Of a DNA stretch of 64,000 bases, positions 9,099 to 18,102 are shown in pieces. The stretch's first letter is position 1; the number at the start of each line of letters is the position of its first letter. This DNA is from Rhodovastum atsumiense (lineage in GTDB: Bacteria > Pseudomonadota > Alphaproteobacteria > Acetobacterales > Acetobacteraceae): contig NZ_OW485601.1 of assembly GCF_937425535.1 (NCBI RefSeq), positions 1,452,501 to 1,516,500 of the forward strand, written 5' to 3'. Below the pieces are notes generated by a model. The model saw only the letters and a program-made list of their open reading frames with translations. It searched no databases and was not told the origin of the DNA. The position numbers and the translations under genes are program-made.

Positions 9099-9974
9099 TC
9101 AGGTGCGCGGGCGCAGGGCGAAGCGCGCGACGATGTTCAGGGCCAGCACGCCCAGGGTGATCAGCAAGGCGCCGGTCCAGGCCAGCGATACCCAGTCATC
9201 GAAGGCCGAGCCGGCATACTGGTAGATGGTCACCGGCAGGCTGGACATCGGTGCGGTCAGGCTCAGCGACCAGTTCAGGTTGCCCAATGAGGTGAACAGC
9301 AGCGGCGCGGTCTCTCCGGCGACCCGCGCCACCGCCAGCAGCACGCCGGTGGCGATGCCGTCCAGGGCGGCCCGGTAGCAGACCAGGATCACCACCCGCC
9401 ATTTCGGCGCCCCCAGGGCGAAGGCCGCTTCCCGCAGCGGGACGGGGATCAGCCGCAGCATGTCCTCGGTGGTGCGCACCACGATCGGGATCACGATCAC
9501 CGCCAGCGCCACGCAGCCGGCGATGCCGGAGAACCCGCCGAACGGCCCCACCATGATAGTGTAGACGAACAGGCCAACCAGGATCGACGGCGCCGAGAGC
9601 AGCACGTCGGAGACGAAGCGCACCGCGTTCCCAAGCGCGGAGTTGCGGGCGTATTCGGCGAGGTAGGTGCCGACCAGCAGGCCGATCGGCATGCCGATCA
9701 GGGTGCCGATCAGGGTCTGGATCAGGCTGCCGATGATCGCGTTCAGCAACCCGCCATTCGACCCGGGGGGGCGCGTGATGTCGGTGAACACGTGCAGATC
9801 CAGGCCGGCAAAGCCGCGCCACAGCAAGGTGGCCAGGATCGAGGCCAGGAAAGCCAGGCCGATGATGGTGGCGACGGTGCAGAGCAGCTTCACCACCCCG
9901 TTCGTCCGCCGCCGCCGGCGCGACAGCCGCGCGGCGACCGTGGGATTGCGGGTGGTCTTCAGGGCGATGCTCAT
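9099..9974 (-). CDS. pstA: Phosphate ABC transporter permease PstA
   Basis: PstA is one of the two inner-membrane channel subunits of the PstSCAB importer. The 291-residue protein has a basic N-terminus (RLSRRRRR) followed by about six hydrophobic segments. The cytoplasmic EAA loop that docks on PstB is visible as [19 protein letters not shown]. The motif [19 protein letters not shown] is typical of PstA. The start at 9974 follows GGGGGAT and lies 16 nt after the pstC stop. Confidence 0.95.
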   Translation of the reverse strand: MSIALKTTRNPTVAARLSRRRRRTNGVVKLLCTVATIIGLAFLASILATLLWRGFAGLDLHVFTDITRPPGSNGGLLNAIIGSLIQTLIGTLIGMPIGLLVGTYLAEYARNSALGNAVRFVSDVLLSAPSILVGLFVYTIMVGPFGGFSGIAGCVALAVIVIPIVVRTTEDMLRLIPVPLREAAFALGAPKWRVVILVCYRAALDGIATGVLLAVARVAGETAPLLFTSLGNLNWSLSLTAPMSSLPVTIYQYAGSAFDDWVSLAWTGALLITLGVLALNIVARFALRPRT

Positions 9975-9990
9975 CGATGGATCCCCCCGC

Positions 9991-10977
9991 TCACGCCGAA
10001 CGCGGCCGCAGCAGCGTACGCGAGATCGCGAGCACGATGAACGAGATCACGAACAGGATGAAGCCCAGTGCCAGCAGCGAGGACAGCTTCAGGCTGCCGG
10101 CCGGGCTTTCCGGGAATTCGAGCGCCACGATCGAGGCGATGGTGTTGCCGGGATCGAACAGCGAGGTCGCGATGCGGTTGGTGTTGCCGATCACGAAGGT
10201 CACCGCCATGGTCTCGCCCAGCGCCCGCCCGAGCCCGAGCATGATGCCGCCGACCACCGAGGCGCGGGTGTACGGCAGCACGATGCTGCGTATCACCTCC
10301 CAGGTGGTGCAGCCGACGCCGTAGGCGGATTCCTTGTAGACGGCCGGCACTGTCATGAACACGTCGCGCATGGTGGCGGCGATGAAGGGGATGACCATCA
10401 CCGCCAGCACCAGGGATGCCGTCAGGATGCCGGTGCCGAAGGGCGGCCCCTGGAACAGGATGCCGATCAGCGGCGTCTCGCCCAGGGTGTCGGAGAGGAA
10501 GGGCTGGACGTATTCCGACATGACCGGAACGATTACGAAGAAGCCCCACATGCCATAGATGATGGAGGGCACCGCGGCGAGCAGCTCGATGGCCGTGCCG
10601 ACCGGACGACGGAACCAGACCGGGGCGATCTCGGTGAGGTAGACGGCGATGCCGAACGCGAGCGGCACCGCGATCAGCAGGGCCAGGAAGGCCGTGACCA
10701 GGGTGCCGAAGATCGGCACGCCGGCGCCGAAGACCTGCTGCACCGGGTCCCATTCGGTATCGAATACGAAACCGATCCCGAAGGCGCGGAAGCTCGGCAG
10801 CCCGCCCATGAACAGCGAGACGATGATCGCCCCCAGCAGAACCAGCACGAACACGCCGGCGGCGATGGTAGCGGCGCCGAACACCTTGTCGGCGGCCGAG
10901 GAAGCCCCATGGCGGCGGGCAGGAGGAGCGGCAATGGTTGCGGCTTGGGACAAGACGAACGTTCCCTGGCTAGTCAT
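9991..10977 (-). CDS. pstC: Phosphate ABC transporter permease PstC
   Basis: PstC pairs with PstA as the membrane channel for phosphate. With the start at 10977 ([11 protein letters not shown]) it has 328 residues, a cytoplasmic N-terminus of about 30 residues, then about six membrane spans. The docking loop is [19 protein letters not shown] and the conserved [19 protein letters not shown] is present. A GTG at 11034 would add 19 residues but would place the start upstream of a strong hairpin (10992-11023), so 10977 is preferred even though no strong ribosome site is seen. Confidence 0.93.
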   Translation of the reverse strand: MTSQGTFVLSQAATIAAPPARRHGASSAADKVFGAATIAAGVFVLVLLGAIIVSLFMGGLPSFRAFGIGFVFDTEWDPVQQVFGAGVPIFGTLVTAFLALLIAVPLAFGIAVYLTEIAPVWFRRPVGTAIELLAAVPSIIYGMWGFFVIVPVMSEYVQPFLSDTLGETPLIGILFQGPPFGTGILTASLVLAVMVIPFIAATMRDVFMTVPAVYKESAYGVGCTTWEVIRSIVLPYTRASVVGGIMLGLGRALGETMAVTFVIGNTNRIATSLFDPGNTIASIVALEFPESPAGSLKLSSLLALGFILFVISFIVLAISRTLLRPRSA

Positions 10978-10991
10978 TCGGTCAGCCGAAA

Positions 10992-11023
10992 CCGGGCCGG
11001 GCACCCTGCGGCGCCCGGCCCGG
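10992..11023 (-). promoter_or_regulatory. Strong hairpin between pstS and pstC
   Basis: Perfect 11-nt arms CCGGGCCGGGC (10992-11002) and GCCCGGCCCGG (11013-11023) flank a 10-nt loop. It lies 17 nt after the pstS stop and 15 nt before the chosen pstC start. In binding-protein ABC operons, hairpins at this place often stop or stabilise the transcript so that the binding protein is made in excess. That role is inferred from position. Confidence 0.6.
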
Positions 11024-11039
11024 CGGAGGAGCACGTTAC

Positions 11040-12074
11040 TTACTTGTAGACGGGGGCGCCGTCTGCCCCGCGGATCTCCGTGCGCCAGGAGGCCCGCACC
11101 GAATCCTTCACCGCGCCCGGCAGCGGAATGTATTCCAGGCCCTGCGCGATCTGGTCGCCGTTGCGATAGGCGTAGTCGAAGAACTTGATGACGTTGGCGC
11201 TGCGGGTCGCGTCCTTCGGATCCTTCGGCAGCAGGATGAAGGTGGCCGACACGATCGGCCAGGCCTTGGCGCCGGCGGTGTCGATCAGGTTCACGGCGTA
11301 GTTCGGCGCCGCCCGCCAGTCGCCCGCCTCGGCCGCCGCGGTGAAGGCCGGCAGGGTCGGCTCGACGAACTGGCCGGCCTTGTTGCGCAGCTGCGTGGTG
11401 GTCAGCTTGTTCTGCGTCGCATAGGCGTTCTCGACATAGCCGATGCCGCCGCGCACCTGCTTGACCGTCGCCGCCACGCCGTCATTGCCCTTGGCGCCGT
11501 TGCCGACCACCCACTTCACGCTCGTGCTCGCGCCCACCTGCGACTTCCAGTCCGGCGACACCGCGGACAGGTAGGAGGTGAACACGAAGGTGGTGCCGGA
11601 GCCGTCGGCCCGATAGACCGGGGCGATGGCGAGGTTCGGCAGCTTCAGGTCCCGGTTCAGCTCGGCCAGCTTCGGATCGTTCCACTTGGTGATCTTGCCG
11701 AGGTAGATCTCGGTCAGCAGCTCACCGGTCAGCTTCAGCTTGTTCGGCTCGATGCCCGGCAGGTTCACGATCGGAACCACGGCGCCCATCACCGTCGGGA
11801 ACTGCAGCAGGCGGTTCGATTCCAGCCGGGCGGTGTCCACCGGCGCGTCGGAAGCCCCGAAATCGACAGTCCGATTGATGATCTGGTTCTGCCCGCCGCC
11901 GGAGCCGATGGCCTGGTAATTCAGTTCGAGTCCGGTCGCCTGCTTCGCGGCCTCACCCCACTTGGCATAGACGGGAGCCGGGAAGGTCGCCCCCGCGCCG
12001 GTGATCTGCTGCGCCTGCGCGGCAAAGGTGAAGCCGGCCATGGCAATGGCCAGCGTCGTGGAAACCAGCTTCAT
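11040..12074 (-). CDS. pstS: Phosphate-binding periplasmic protein PstS
   Basis: PstS captures phosphate in the periplasm for PstCA. The 344-residue precursor starts with a Sec signal peptide (MKLVSTTLAIAMAGFTFAAQA) followed by the mature start QQITGAGATFPAP, the family hallmark. Phosphate-contact motifs include GSGGGQNQIINRTVDFGASD and YRADGSGTTFVFTSYLS. The ribosome site AAGGAGGG lies directly before the ATG. It is first in the operon, with a Pho box about 115 nt upstream. Confidence 0.97.
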   Translation of the reverse strand: MKLVSTTLAIAMAGFTFAAQAQQITGAGATFPAPVYAKWGEAAKQATGLELNYQAIGSGGGQNQIINRTVDFGASDAPVDTARLESNRLLQFPTVMGAVVPIVNLPGIEPNKLKLTGELLTEIYLGKITKWNDPKLAELNRDLKLPNLAIAPVYRADGSGTTFVFTSYLSAVSPDWKSQVGASTSVKWVVGNGAKGNDGVAATVKQVRGGIGYVENAYATQNKLTTTQLRNKAGQFVEPTLPAFTAAAEAGDWRAAPNYAVNLIDTAGAKAWPIVSATFILLPKDPKDATRSANVIKFFDYAYRNGDQIAQGLEYIPLPGAVKDSVRASWRTEIRGADGAPVYK

Positions 12075-12189
12075 GATCCCTCCTTGGGAGCTTCAGTCGC
12101 ACCCGCAGGGGCGGGCATGGGCTGGCGGGCAGCTCCCCACCCCCCGGTGTGTGCGTGCCGGCACCGTATGCAGCGTCGGCGACCGCCAG

Positions 12190-12218
12190 ATTGCAGTTCG
12201 ATGAAACTTCGATGACAC
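12190..12218 (-). promoter_or_regulatory. Pho box upstream of pstS
   Basis: On the minus strand the sequence reads GTGTCAT-CGAA-GTTTCAT-CGAA-CTGCAAT: three 7-nt units with an 11-nt period and identical CGAA spacers. This is the geometry of PhoB sites (direct repeats related to CTGTCAT, 4-nt spacers). It lies about 115 nt before the pstS start. A -10 element downstream was not assigned with confidence. Confidence 0.75.
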
Positions 12219-12255
12219 ACTCTTGCCGATTGGCATCGAAACCGGCAGGCCGGCG

Positions 12256-13281
12256 TCAACCGGCGGGGAAGAACGACGCCGCGCGCAGATCCAGCCCCCA
12301 GGTGCTGCCGACCCGTGGCGGGGCCTCGCCGACCGGCAGGACCACTTCCACCACCCGCCCGCCGACCTCCAGTTCCACCATGGCCGCCGGCCCGGCGGCG
12401 AACACCGCCCGCACCCGCGCCCCCGCCCCTTCCACCAACCCGACCTGGTGCGGGCGCAGCATGGCCAGCGCCGGGCCATCGGCGAGCGGCGCCGGCAACG
12501 TCGGCAGGCCGGGCGTCTCGAAGCGGGCGATCTGGCCTCGGATGATGCAGGGCAATTCGACCGTCTCCCCCACAAAACGGTAGACGAAGGGGTTGCCCGG
12601 GGTCGTCCACAGCCCGGCCGGCGTGTCCACCTGCTCCAGCCGCCCGGCCCGCAGGATCGCCACCCGGTCGGCCACCTCCATCGCCTCCGCCCGGTCATGC
12701 GTCACCATCACCGTGGTCAGTCCGGTGCGGTCGTGCAGTTCGCGCAGCCAGCGCCGCAGGTCGCGCCGCACCGCCGGGTCAAGCGCCCCGAACGGCTCGT
12801 CGAGCAGCAGCACCCGCGGCTCGATCGCCAGCGCCCGGGCCAGCGCCACGCGCTGCCGCTGCCCGCCCGAGAGCTGGTCGGGATAGCGGCCGGCGAGCTC
12901 GGGCATCTGCACCAGCGCGAGCAACTCGGCGACCCGCGTCTGGATCGCCGCGCGGCCGGGCCGGCGCGCACGCGGGCGCACGCGCAGGCCGAAGGCGATG
13001 TTCTCGGCGACGGTCATGTGCCGGAACAGGGCGTAATGCTGGAAGACGAACCCGACCCCCCGCGCGCGCGCCGGCACGCCCTCCATGTCCTGGCCGCCGA
13101 TCAGCACCTGCCCGCCATCCGCTTCGTCGAGCCCGGCCAGGATGCGCAGCAGCGTCGTCTTGCCCGACCCGGATGGGCCCAGCAGGGCCAGGAACTCGCC
13201 CTCCGCCGCTTCCAGCTCGATGCCGCTCAGCGCCGCGGCCGGCCCGAACCGCTTGGAAACCCCGTGCAGGGCGACGCTCAT
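12256..13281 (-). CDS. cysA: Sulfate/thiosulfate ABC transporter ATP-binding protein CysA
   Basis: CysA is the ATPase of the sulfate/thiosulfate importer. The 341-residue protein has Walker [19 protein letters not shown], the Q-loop [21 protein letters not shown], signature [15 protein letters not shown], Walker [14 protein letters not shown] and switch [14 protein letters not shown]. The last 110 or so residues form the regulatory TOBE-like domain. The start at 13281 ([13 protein letters not shown]) overlaps the cysW stop by 4 nt; a longer open frame to 13881 overlaps cysW and is spurious. It is last in the cysPTWA operon. Confidence 0.94.
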   Translation of the reverse strand: MSVALHGVSKRFGPAAALSGIELEAAEGEFLALLGPSGSGKTTLLRILAGLDEADGGQVLIGGQDMEGVPARARGVGFVFQHYALFRHMTVAENIAFGLRVRPRARRPGRAAIQTRVAELLALVQMPELAGRYPDQLSGGQRQRVALARALAIEPRVLLLDEPFGALDPAVRRDLRRWLRELHDRTGLTTVMVTHDRAEAMEVADRVAILRAGRLEQVDTPAGLWTTPGNPFVYRFVGETVELPCIIRGQIARFETPGLPTLPAPLADGPALAMLRPHQVGLVEGAGARVRAVFAAGPAAMVELEVGGRVVEVVLPVGEAPPRVGSTWGLDLRAASFFPAG

Positions 13282-14111
13282 GCCGCAGTCTCCACGGCCC
13301 GGGACGCGCCTCGTCCCGTGCGCCATTCCAGCACGGTCTTGGCCGCGAGCGTGACCAGGGCAAGCAAGGCCAGCAGCGCCGCCATGGCGAAGGCCGCGGC
13401 CCCCTGGAAGTCGTTGTACAAGGCCTCGATCTGCAGCGGCATGGTGAGCGTCTGCCCGCGGATGCGCCCGGAGACGACGGCGACCGCGCCGAACTCGCCC
13501 ATCGCCCGGGCATTGGTCAGCAATACCCCCTGCAGCAACGCCCAGCGGACATTCGGCAGCGTGACATGCCAGAACATCCGCCAGGGACCGGCCCCGAGGG
13601 TCAGCGCCGCCTCTTCCTCGCCGCTGCCCTGCGCCTGCATCAGCGGCACCACCTGGCGCACCACGAAGGGGAAGGTCACGAACAGCGTCGCCAGCACCAG
13701 GCCGGGGGTGGCGAAGACGATGCTGAAGCCGGTTCCCTCCAGCGCCGGCCCGAACCAGCCGCGGGCACCGAACAGCAGCACCCAGACCAGGCCGGAGATC
13801 ACCGGCGAGACGCTCAGGGGCAGTTCGATGAAGGTCAGCAGCACGCCGCGGCCCGGAAACGAGAACCGGGCGATGCACCATGATGCCGCCAGCCCGCCGA
13901 TCGTGTTCACCGGCACGGTGATCGCCGCGATCAGCAGCGTCAGCCGGATCGCGGCGACCGATTCGGGATCGTGGAAGGTAGCCAGGCCACGGTCGATCCC
14001 CTGGGCCACCACCTCGGCGAACACCGCCAGCAACGGCAGCACCACCAGCACCAGCAATGCCGCCAGCGCCAGCAACACCGTGGGAAGGGGGGCGCCCAGT
14101 CGTACCGTCAT
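13278..14111 (-). CDS. cysW: Sulfate ABC transporter permease CysW
   Basis: CysW is an inner-membrane channel subunit of the sulfate importer. The 277-residue protein has about six hydrophobic segments and the EAA docking loop [22 protein letters not shown]. The motif [21 protein letters not shown] is typical of CysW, as is [20 protein letters not shown]. It overlaps cysA by 4 nt and follows cysT after 38 nt. Confidence 0.93.
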   Translation of the reverse strand: MTVRLGAPLPTVLLALAALLVLVVLPLLAVFAEVVAQGIDRGLATFHDPESVAAIRLTLLIAAITVPVNTIGGLAASWCIARFSFPGRGVLLTFIELPLSVSPVISGLVWVLLFGARGWFGPALEGTGFSIVFATPGLVLATLFVTFPFVVRQVVPLMQAQGSGEEEAALTLGAGPWRMFWHVTLPNVRWALLQGVLLTNARAMGEFGAVAVVSGRIRGQTLTMPLQIEALYNDFQGAAAFAMAALLALLALVTLAAKTVLEWRTGRGASRAVETAA

Positions 14112-14149
14112 CGGCTCAGGATCACCGCAGGAATGTCATGGTCGGCGTT

Positions 14150-14983
14150 TCACCGGGCCGCGCGGAACAGTTTCTGCTGCAGCAAATTGACCGTCCCCAG
14201 GATCAGGAAGGCCAGCACCAGCATCGCCAGGGCGAGCGCCGCCGCACCGGCATAGTCGAACTGCTCCAGCCGGATCACGATCAGCAGCGGCGCGATTTCG
14301 GTCTGGCCCGGCATGTTGCCGGCGATGAAGATCACCGAGCCATACTCCCCAACCGCCCGGGCGAAGGCCATGGCAAAGCCGGTCATCGCCGCCGGTGCGA
14401 TTGCCGGCAGCACGATGCGCCAGAAGACCTGCGCCGGCCGGGCCCCCAGCGTCGCCGCCGCCTCTTCCACATCGGCCGCAAGATCCATCAGGACCGGCTG
14501 CACCGTCCGCACGACATAGGGAAGGCCGACGAACATCAATGCTATCATGATGCCCGGAAGTGCATAGGCCACATTCACGCCGATCGGTGCAAGCCAGGAA
14601 CCAACCCACCCGTTGGAGGCGTAAATGGCGGTCAGGGCGATGCCCGCCACCGCGGTCGGCAACGCAAACGGCAGGTCGACGAGGGAATCGAGCAGCCTGC
14701 GGCCGGGAAAGCGGCCGCGCACCAGCACCCAGGCGATCAGCAACCCGAGCGGCACATCGATCGCCGCCGCCGCCAGCGCCGCCCCGAAACTCAGGCGCAG
14801 CGCCGCCATCACCCGCGTCCCCGACAGCGAGTCGACCACCCCCGCGATCCCGAGCTCCCAGGGCCGCAGCACCAGGGCGGCCAGCGGGATCAGCACGATC
14901 AGCGAGACCCAGGTCAAGGTCAGGCCGAAGGCCGTGCCGAACCCGGGAAGCGGACTCGGGCTGGCCAGCCGCATCGATCCCAT
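14150..14983 (-). CDS. cysT: Sulfate ABC transporter permease CysT (CysU)
   Basis: CysT is the partner permease of CysW. With the start at 14983 it has 277 residues. It contains the family segment LVDLPFALPTAVAGIALTAI, the docking loop VEEAAATLGARPAQVFWRIVLP and ARAVGEYGSVIFIAGNMPGQTE cut here into visible pieces ARAVGEYGSVIFIAGN and MPGQTEIAPLLIVIRLEQF. The start lies 7 nt after the cysP stop; an in-frame ATG at 14974 is also possible. The longer open frame to 15367 runs through cysP in another frame and is not real. Confidence 0.93.
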   Translation of the reverse strand: MGSMRLASPSPLPGFGTAFGLTLTWVSLIVLIPLAALVLRPWELGIAGVVDSLSGTRVMAALRLSFGAALAAAAIDVPLGLLIAWVLVRGRFPGRRLLDSLVDLPFALPTAVAGIALTAIYASNGWVGSWLAPIGVNVAYALPGIMIALMFVGLPYVVRTVQPVLMDLAADVEEAAATLGARPAQVFWRIVLPAIAPAAMTGFAMAFARAVGEYGSVIFIAGNMPGQTEIAPLLIVIRLEQFDYAGAAALALAMLVLAFLILGTVNLLQQKLFRAAR

Positions 14984-14990
14984 GAGCCCG

Positions 14991-16004
14991 CTACCGGACC
15001 TGTGCCGCCACGCGGTCGAACACGCCGCCATCGGCGAAGTGGCGTGCCTGCGCCTCGGCCCAGCCGCCGAACATGTCGATCCCGAAGGTCGGCACCGGCG
15101 GGAACTTGGTGACGTAACGGGCCGCCACGGCGGGATCGCGCGGCCGGAAATGGTGCCTGGCGCAGATCTCCTGGCCCTCGGGCGTGTACAGGAAGCGCAG
15201 ATAGGCATCCGCCACGGCCCGGCTGCCGCGCCGGTCCACCACCGCGTCCACCACGGCGACGGGCGGCTCGGCCAGGATGGAAACTGACGGATAGACGATC
15301 TCGAACCGGCCGGCCCCGAACTCGGCGAGCGCCAGCAGGGCCTCGTTTTCCCAGGCCAGCAGCACATCGCCCAGGCCGCGCTGCACGAAGGTGGCGGTGG
15401 CGCCGCGCGCGCCGGTGTCCAGCACCGGCACGCGCGCGAACAGTTCGCGCAGGAACGCCTCGCCCGAGGCTTCCGTGGCGCCCGGCTGGCGCAATGCCCA
15501 GCCCAGCGCCGCCAGGTAGTTCCACCGCGCCCCGCCGGAGGTCTTCGGATTCGGCGTGATCACCTGCACGCCCGGCCGCACCAGGTCCGGCCAGTCGTGA
15601 ATTCCCTTGGGATTGCCCGCCCGCACCAGCAGGACGATCGTACTTGTATACGGGGTGGCCCGCTCCGGCAGACGTGTCTGCCAGTCGCCGGCGACCAGCC
15701 CCCGCGCGGCGAGCGCGTCGATGTCGGACGCCAGGGCCAGCGTCACCACGTCGGCTGGCAGGCCGTCCAGCACCGCCCGCGCCTGGGCTCCCGATCCGCC
15801 ATGCGACGCCTTCACCTGGACGGTCCGGCCGGTGTCGCGTTGCCAGGCGGCGGCGAAGCCACGATTGATGTCGCGATAAAGCTCGCGCGTCGGGTCATAG
15901 GACGCGTTCAGCAGCGAGTCCTGGGCCGCCACCGGTCCCATGAGGAATGGCGCGATGAGCAGAACCGCCGCCAGCGCGATCGTCAGGCCAAGCCTCTTGT
16001 TCAT
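14991..16004 (-). CDS. cysP: Sulfate/thiosulfate-binding periplasmic protein
   Basis: This protein captures sulfate or thiosulfate for CysTWA. The 337-residue precursor starts at [20 protein letters not shown] with a signal peptide ending near VAAQDS. Family signatures are [17 protein letters not shown] at the mature N-terminus, [15 protein letters not shown] and [20 protein letters not shown], which line the sulfate pocket. It is first in the operon, with cysT, cysW and cysA following closely on the same strand. Sbp and CysP cannot be separated reliably by eye; the symbol is a best guess. Confidence 0.9.
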   Translation of the reverse strand: MNKRLGLTIALAAVLLIAPFLMGPVAAQDSLLNASYDPTRELYRDINRGFAAAWQRDTGRTVQVKASHGGSGAQARAVLDGLPADVVTLALASDIDALAARGLVAGDWQTRLPERATPYTSTIVLLVRAGNPKGIHDWPDLVRPGVQVITPNPKTSGGARWNYLAALGWALRQPGATEASGEAFLRELFARVPVLDTGARGATATFVQRGLGDVLLAWENEALLALAEFGAGRFEIVYPSVSILAEPPVAVVDAVVDRRGSRAVADAYLRFLYTPEGQEICARHHFRPRDPAVAARYVTKFPPVPTFGIDMFGGWAEAQARHFADGGVFDRVAAQVR

Positions 16005-16137
16005 GGGACCGGACTCTAGCAGGCAGGCGGCCATGGGGGAACAAACCTCGTGGCCACGCCCCCCGCCCGGCCCGGTGCCCTGGACAGGGCTCTCGGGCTC
16101 ACGCGACGGGGCGGAGACATCTGTCGCGACCGAAGCG

Positions 16138-16590
16138 CTAGATGGCGAAGTTGATCGGTTCCGTGGTGGGCCGCCGCAACCCGGCGGCCGCGGCCCGGCG
16201 CAGCAGGTCATCGAGCGTCAACGCCGACAGCTTTTCCTGCATCGCCGTCTCCAGCTCGTTCCACAGCCCGTCGACCACGACCTCCTGCAGCCGCCCGACC
16301 GGCCCGTCCGTCGGCTCGGCCTCGTCATTGGCCATGGCGACGGTGATGATATCGGAGATGCGGATATCCCGGCGCGGCCGGCCGAGTCGGTAGCCACCGC
16401 GCGGTCCGCGCACGCTCTCGAGCAGCCCGGCACGGGAGAGCGACTGCAGCAGCGGCTCCATGCCGCGCCGCGCCAGTCCCAGCCGCTCGGCAATCTCGGC
16501 CGCGCTCACCGTGGCGGTCCGCCCGCCATGGAACGCGACATCCAATAGTACGGTCACCGCTACCATCCCGCGGTCACGCCGTATCAACAT
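16138..16590 (-). CDS. Rrf2-family transcriptional regulator beside cysK
   Basis: This is a 150-residue Rrf2-family winged-helix regulator. The DNA-binding region has [24 protein letters not shown] followed, as separate pieces, by [20 protein letters not shown], whose RGPRGGYRL wing is diagnostic. There are no cysteines, so it does not hold an Fe-S cluster as IscR and NsrR do. Cysteine-free Rrf2 proteins such as CymR regulate cysteine metabolism, and the divergent position to cysK fits that. A short palindrome (16642-16654) in the shared intergenic region is a candidate operator. The link to cysK is inferred from context. Confidence 0.88.
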   Translation of the reverse strand: MLIRRDRGMVAVTVLLDVAFHGGRTATVSAAEIAERLGLARRGMEPLLQSLSRAGLLESVRGPRGGYRLGRPRRDIRISDIITVAMANDEAEPTDGPVGRLQEVVVDGLWNELETAMQEKLSALTLDDLLRRAAAAGLRRPTTEPINFAI

Positions 16591-16641
16591 GAGGCCCCAC
16601 CCTTTCGCCGCGGCGCCATGAAACCACGTGCGCCCTTCGTG

Positions 16642-16654
16642 ATACAGCCTGTAT
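16642..16654. promoter_or_regulatory. Palindrome between the Rrf2 gene and cysK
   Basis: ATACA-GCC-TGTAT (16642-16654) is a perfect inverted repeat in the divergent intergenic region, 17 nt before the chosen cysK start and 51 nt before the Rrf2 start. Its placement suits an operator for the neighbouring Rrf2 regulator. Short palindromes arise by chance, so the assignment is tentative. Confidence 0.35.
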
Positions 16655-16671
16655 GTGTTAAGCCTGTCGTC

Positions 16672-17664
16672 ATGTCAAAATCCGCATCCCGCGCGCGTAG
16701 CGCGTCCGTTTCGCTTCCTCCGGCCCGGGGCCGGATTCACGGCAGCATCCTCGAAACCATCGGCGCCACCCCTCTCGTGCGCATTCCCCGTCTGGCCGCC
16801 GAGGAAAAGCTGCTGGCCGATGTCGCCCTGAAGCTGGAGTTCTTCAACCCGCTCGGTTCGGTGAAGGATCGCATCGGACTGGCCATGGTGGAGCGTGCCG
16901 AAGCCGAGGGCACCATCGCCCCGGATCGTTCCGTGCTGGTCGAGCCGACCTCCGGCAATACCGGGATCGCGCTGGCCTTCGTCGCCGCCGCGCGTGGCTA
17001 CCGGCTGATCGTGACCATGCCGGAAGGAGCCTCGGTCGAGCGGCGCAAGATGCTGCGCCTGCTCGGGGCCGAAGTGCAGCTCACGCCGGCGCGCCAGGGC
17101 ATGGCCGGCGCCATTTCCCGTGCCGAGGCGATCGTGGCGGCGACTCCGGGCGCCTGGATGCCGCGCCAGTTCGACAACCCGGCCAATCCCGATATCCATG
17201 CCACTACCACGGCCCAGGAGATCTGGGCGGATACCGACGGCGCCATCGACATCCTGGTGAGCGGGGCGGGCACCGGCGGCACGCTGACCGGCATCGCCCG
17301 CGCGCTCAAGCAGCGCCGCCCCGAATTGCGCGTCGTGCTGGTCGAACCTTCGGAAAGCGCGGTGCTGTCCGGTGACGAGCCCGGCCCGCACGGCATCCAG
17401 GGCATCGGTCCCGGCTTCATCCCCTCGGTGCTGGACACGAAGCTGGTGGACGAGATCGCCCGCGTCTCGGAACGCGACGCGATCGCCACGGCGCGGCGCG
17501 TGGCCCGGCTGGACGGGCTGCCGGTCGGCATTTCCTCCGGGGCCTCGCTGCACGCGGCCCTGGCGCTGGCACGCGACCCGGCCAACACCGGCAAGCTGAT
17601 CGTCAGCATCGCCCCCAGCTTTGCCGAACGCTATCTCTCGACGCCGCTGTTCGCCGGCCTCTGA
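16672..17664 (+). CDS. cysK: Cysteine synthase A (O-acetylserine sulfhydrylase)
   Basis: CysK makes L-cysteine from O-acetylserine and sulfide using PLP. The Schiff-base Lys is in EFFNPLGSVKDRIGLAMVE, the substrate loop is PTSGNTGIALAFVAA, and the phosphate-binding glycine loop is VSGAGTGGTLTGIARAL. The C-terminal GISSGASLHAALALA fits the family. ATG 16672 gives 330 residues; an in-frame ATG at 16618 adds 18 residues that look unlike CysK and would cover the candidate operator. It sits beside the sulfate importer and a cysteine-free Rrf2 regulator, which supports a sulfur-assimilation cluster. Confidence 0.93.
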   Translation: MSKSASRARSASVSLPPARGRIHGSILETIGATPLVRIPRLAAEEKLLADVALKLEFFNPLGSVKDRIGLAMVERAEAEGTIAPDRSVLVEPTSGNTGIALAFVAAARGYRLIVTMPEGASVERRKMLRLLGAEVQLTPARQGMAGAISRAEAIVAATPGAWMPRQFDNPANPDIHATTTAQEIWADTDGAIDILVSGAGTGGTLTGIARALKQRRPELRVVLVEPSESAVLSGDEPGPHGIQGIGPGFIPSVLDTKLVDEIARVSERDAIATARRVARLDGLPVGISSGASLHAALALARDPANTGKLIVSIAPSFAERYLSTPLFAGL

Positions 17665-17671
17665 CCCGGGC

Positions 17672-17694
17672 GCGCTGACCGTTCCGGTCAGCGC
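17672..17694 (+). terminator. Terminator hairpin after cysK
   Basis: GCGCTGACC (17672-17680), a GTTCC loop and GGTCAGCGC (17686-17694) form a perfect 9-bp stem beginning 8 nt after the cysK stop. It lies between cysK and a convergent small gene. No T-tract follows. Confidence 0.6.
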
Positions 17695-17718
17695 CTCCCC
17701 CGCCTGGCCGGGACCGCC

Positions 17719-18003
17719 CTAAAGAAATTGCCCGCGCAGGAAGCCCAGCGCGGGCAAGGGCTTCCATTTGCGCGGGAGATCGGTGCGGCGGATGGGCGTG
17801 ACGCTGTAGCGCGGCACCGCCTGCCGGCAGCTTTCCAGGAAGGCGGCGTAGGCCCGCACCTGCGATTCGCGCCAGGCGCGATCGGCCAGGGCCGCCCCGC
17901 GGGTGGGAAAAACCTCGGCGACGCGCGTGGTCTTGCCCACCGACGCAACGACCGCCCAGATCGTGTCATCCTGGGCGCGGACGAGGCGAATCACCTCATT
18001 CAT
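17719..18003 (-). CDS. Small protein of unknown function (94 aa)
   Basis: I do not recognise this protein. It begins MNEVIRLVRAQDDTIWAVVA at 18003, has a mixed N-terminal half with SVGKTTRVAEVFPTRGAA, and ends with a basic, Pro-rich tail (RTDLPRKWKPLPALGFLRGQ). It has no signal peptide, membrane segment or cysteine pattern. It is convergent with cysK and lies 99 nt from the end of the PLP-enzyme gene. A TTG at 18009 is a possible alternative start. No clear ribosome site precedes either start, so its reality rests on its open frame and non-random composition. Confidence 0.55.
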   Translation of the reverse strand: MNEVIRLVRAQDDTIWAVVASVGKTTRVAEVFPTRGAALADRAWRESQVRAYAAFLESCRQAVPRYSVTPIRRTDLPRKWKPLPALGFLRGQFL

Positions 18004-18102
18004 TGGCAATCGCTGGCGTCGTTGGCTGCGTCACGCCCGGCATGCTAGCCATCCGGGCGGCGTCGCGCCAGTGTCCTGCCGGGACGGCTCCCGCCGCTGC
18101 GA

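Noticed and set aside
12256-13881. A 541-residue CysA reading
   Set aside because: The first 200 residues lie in cysW in another frame and have no similarity to ABC proteins. The start at 13281 is the natural one.
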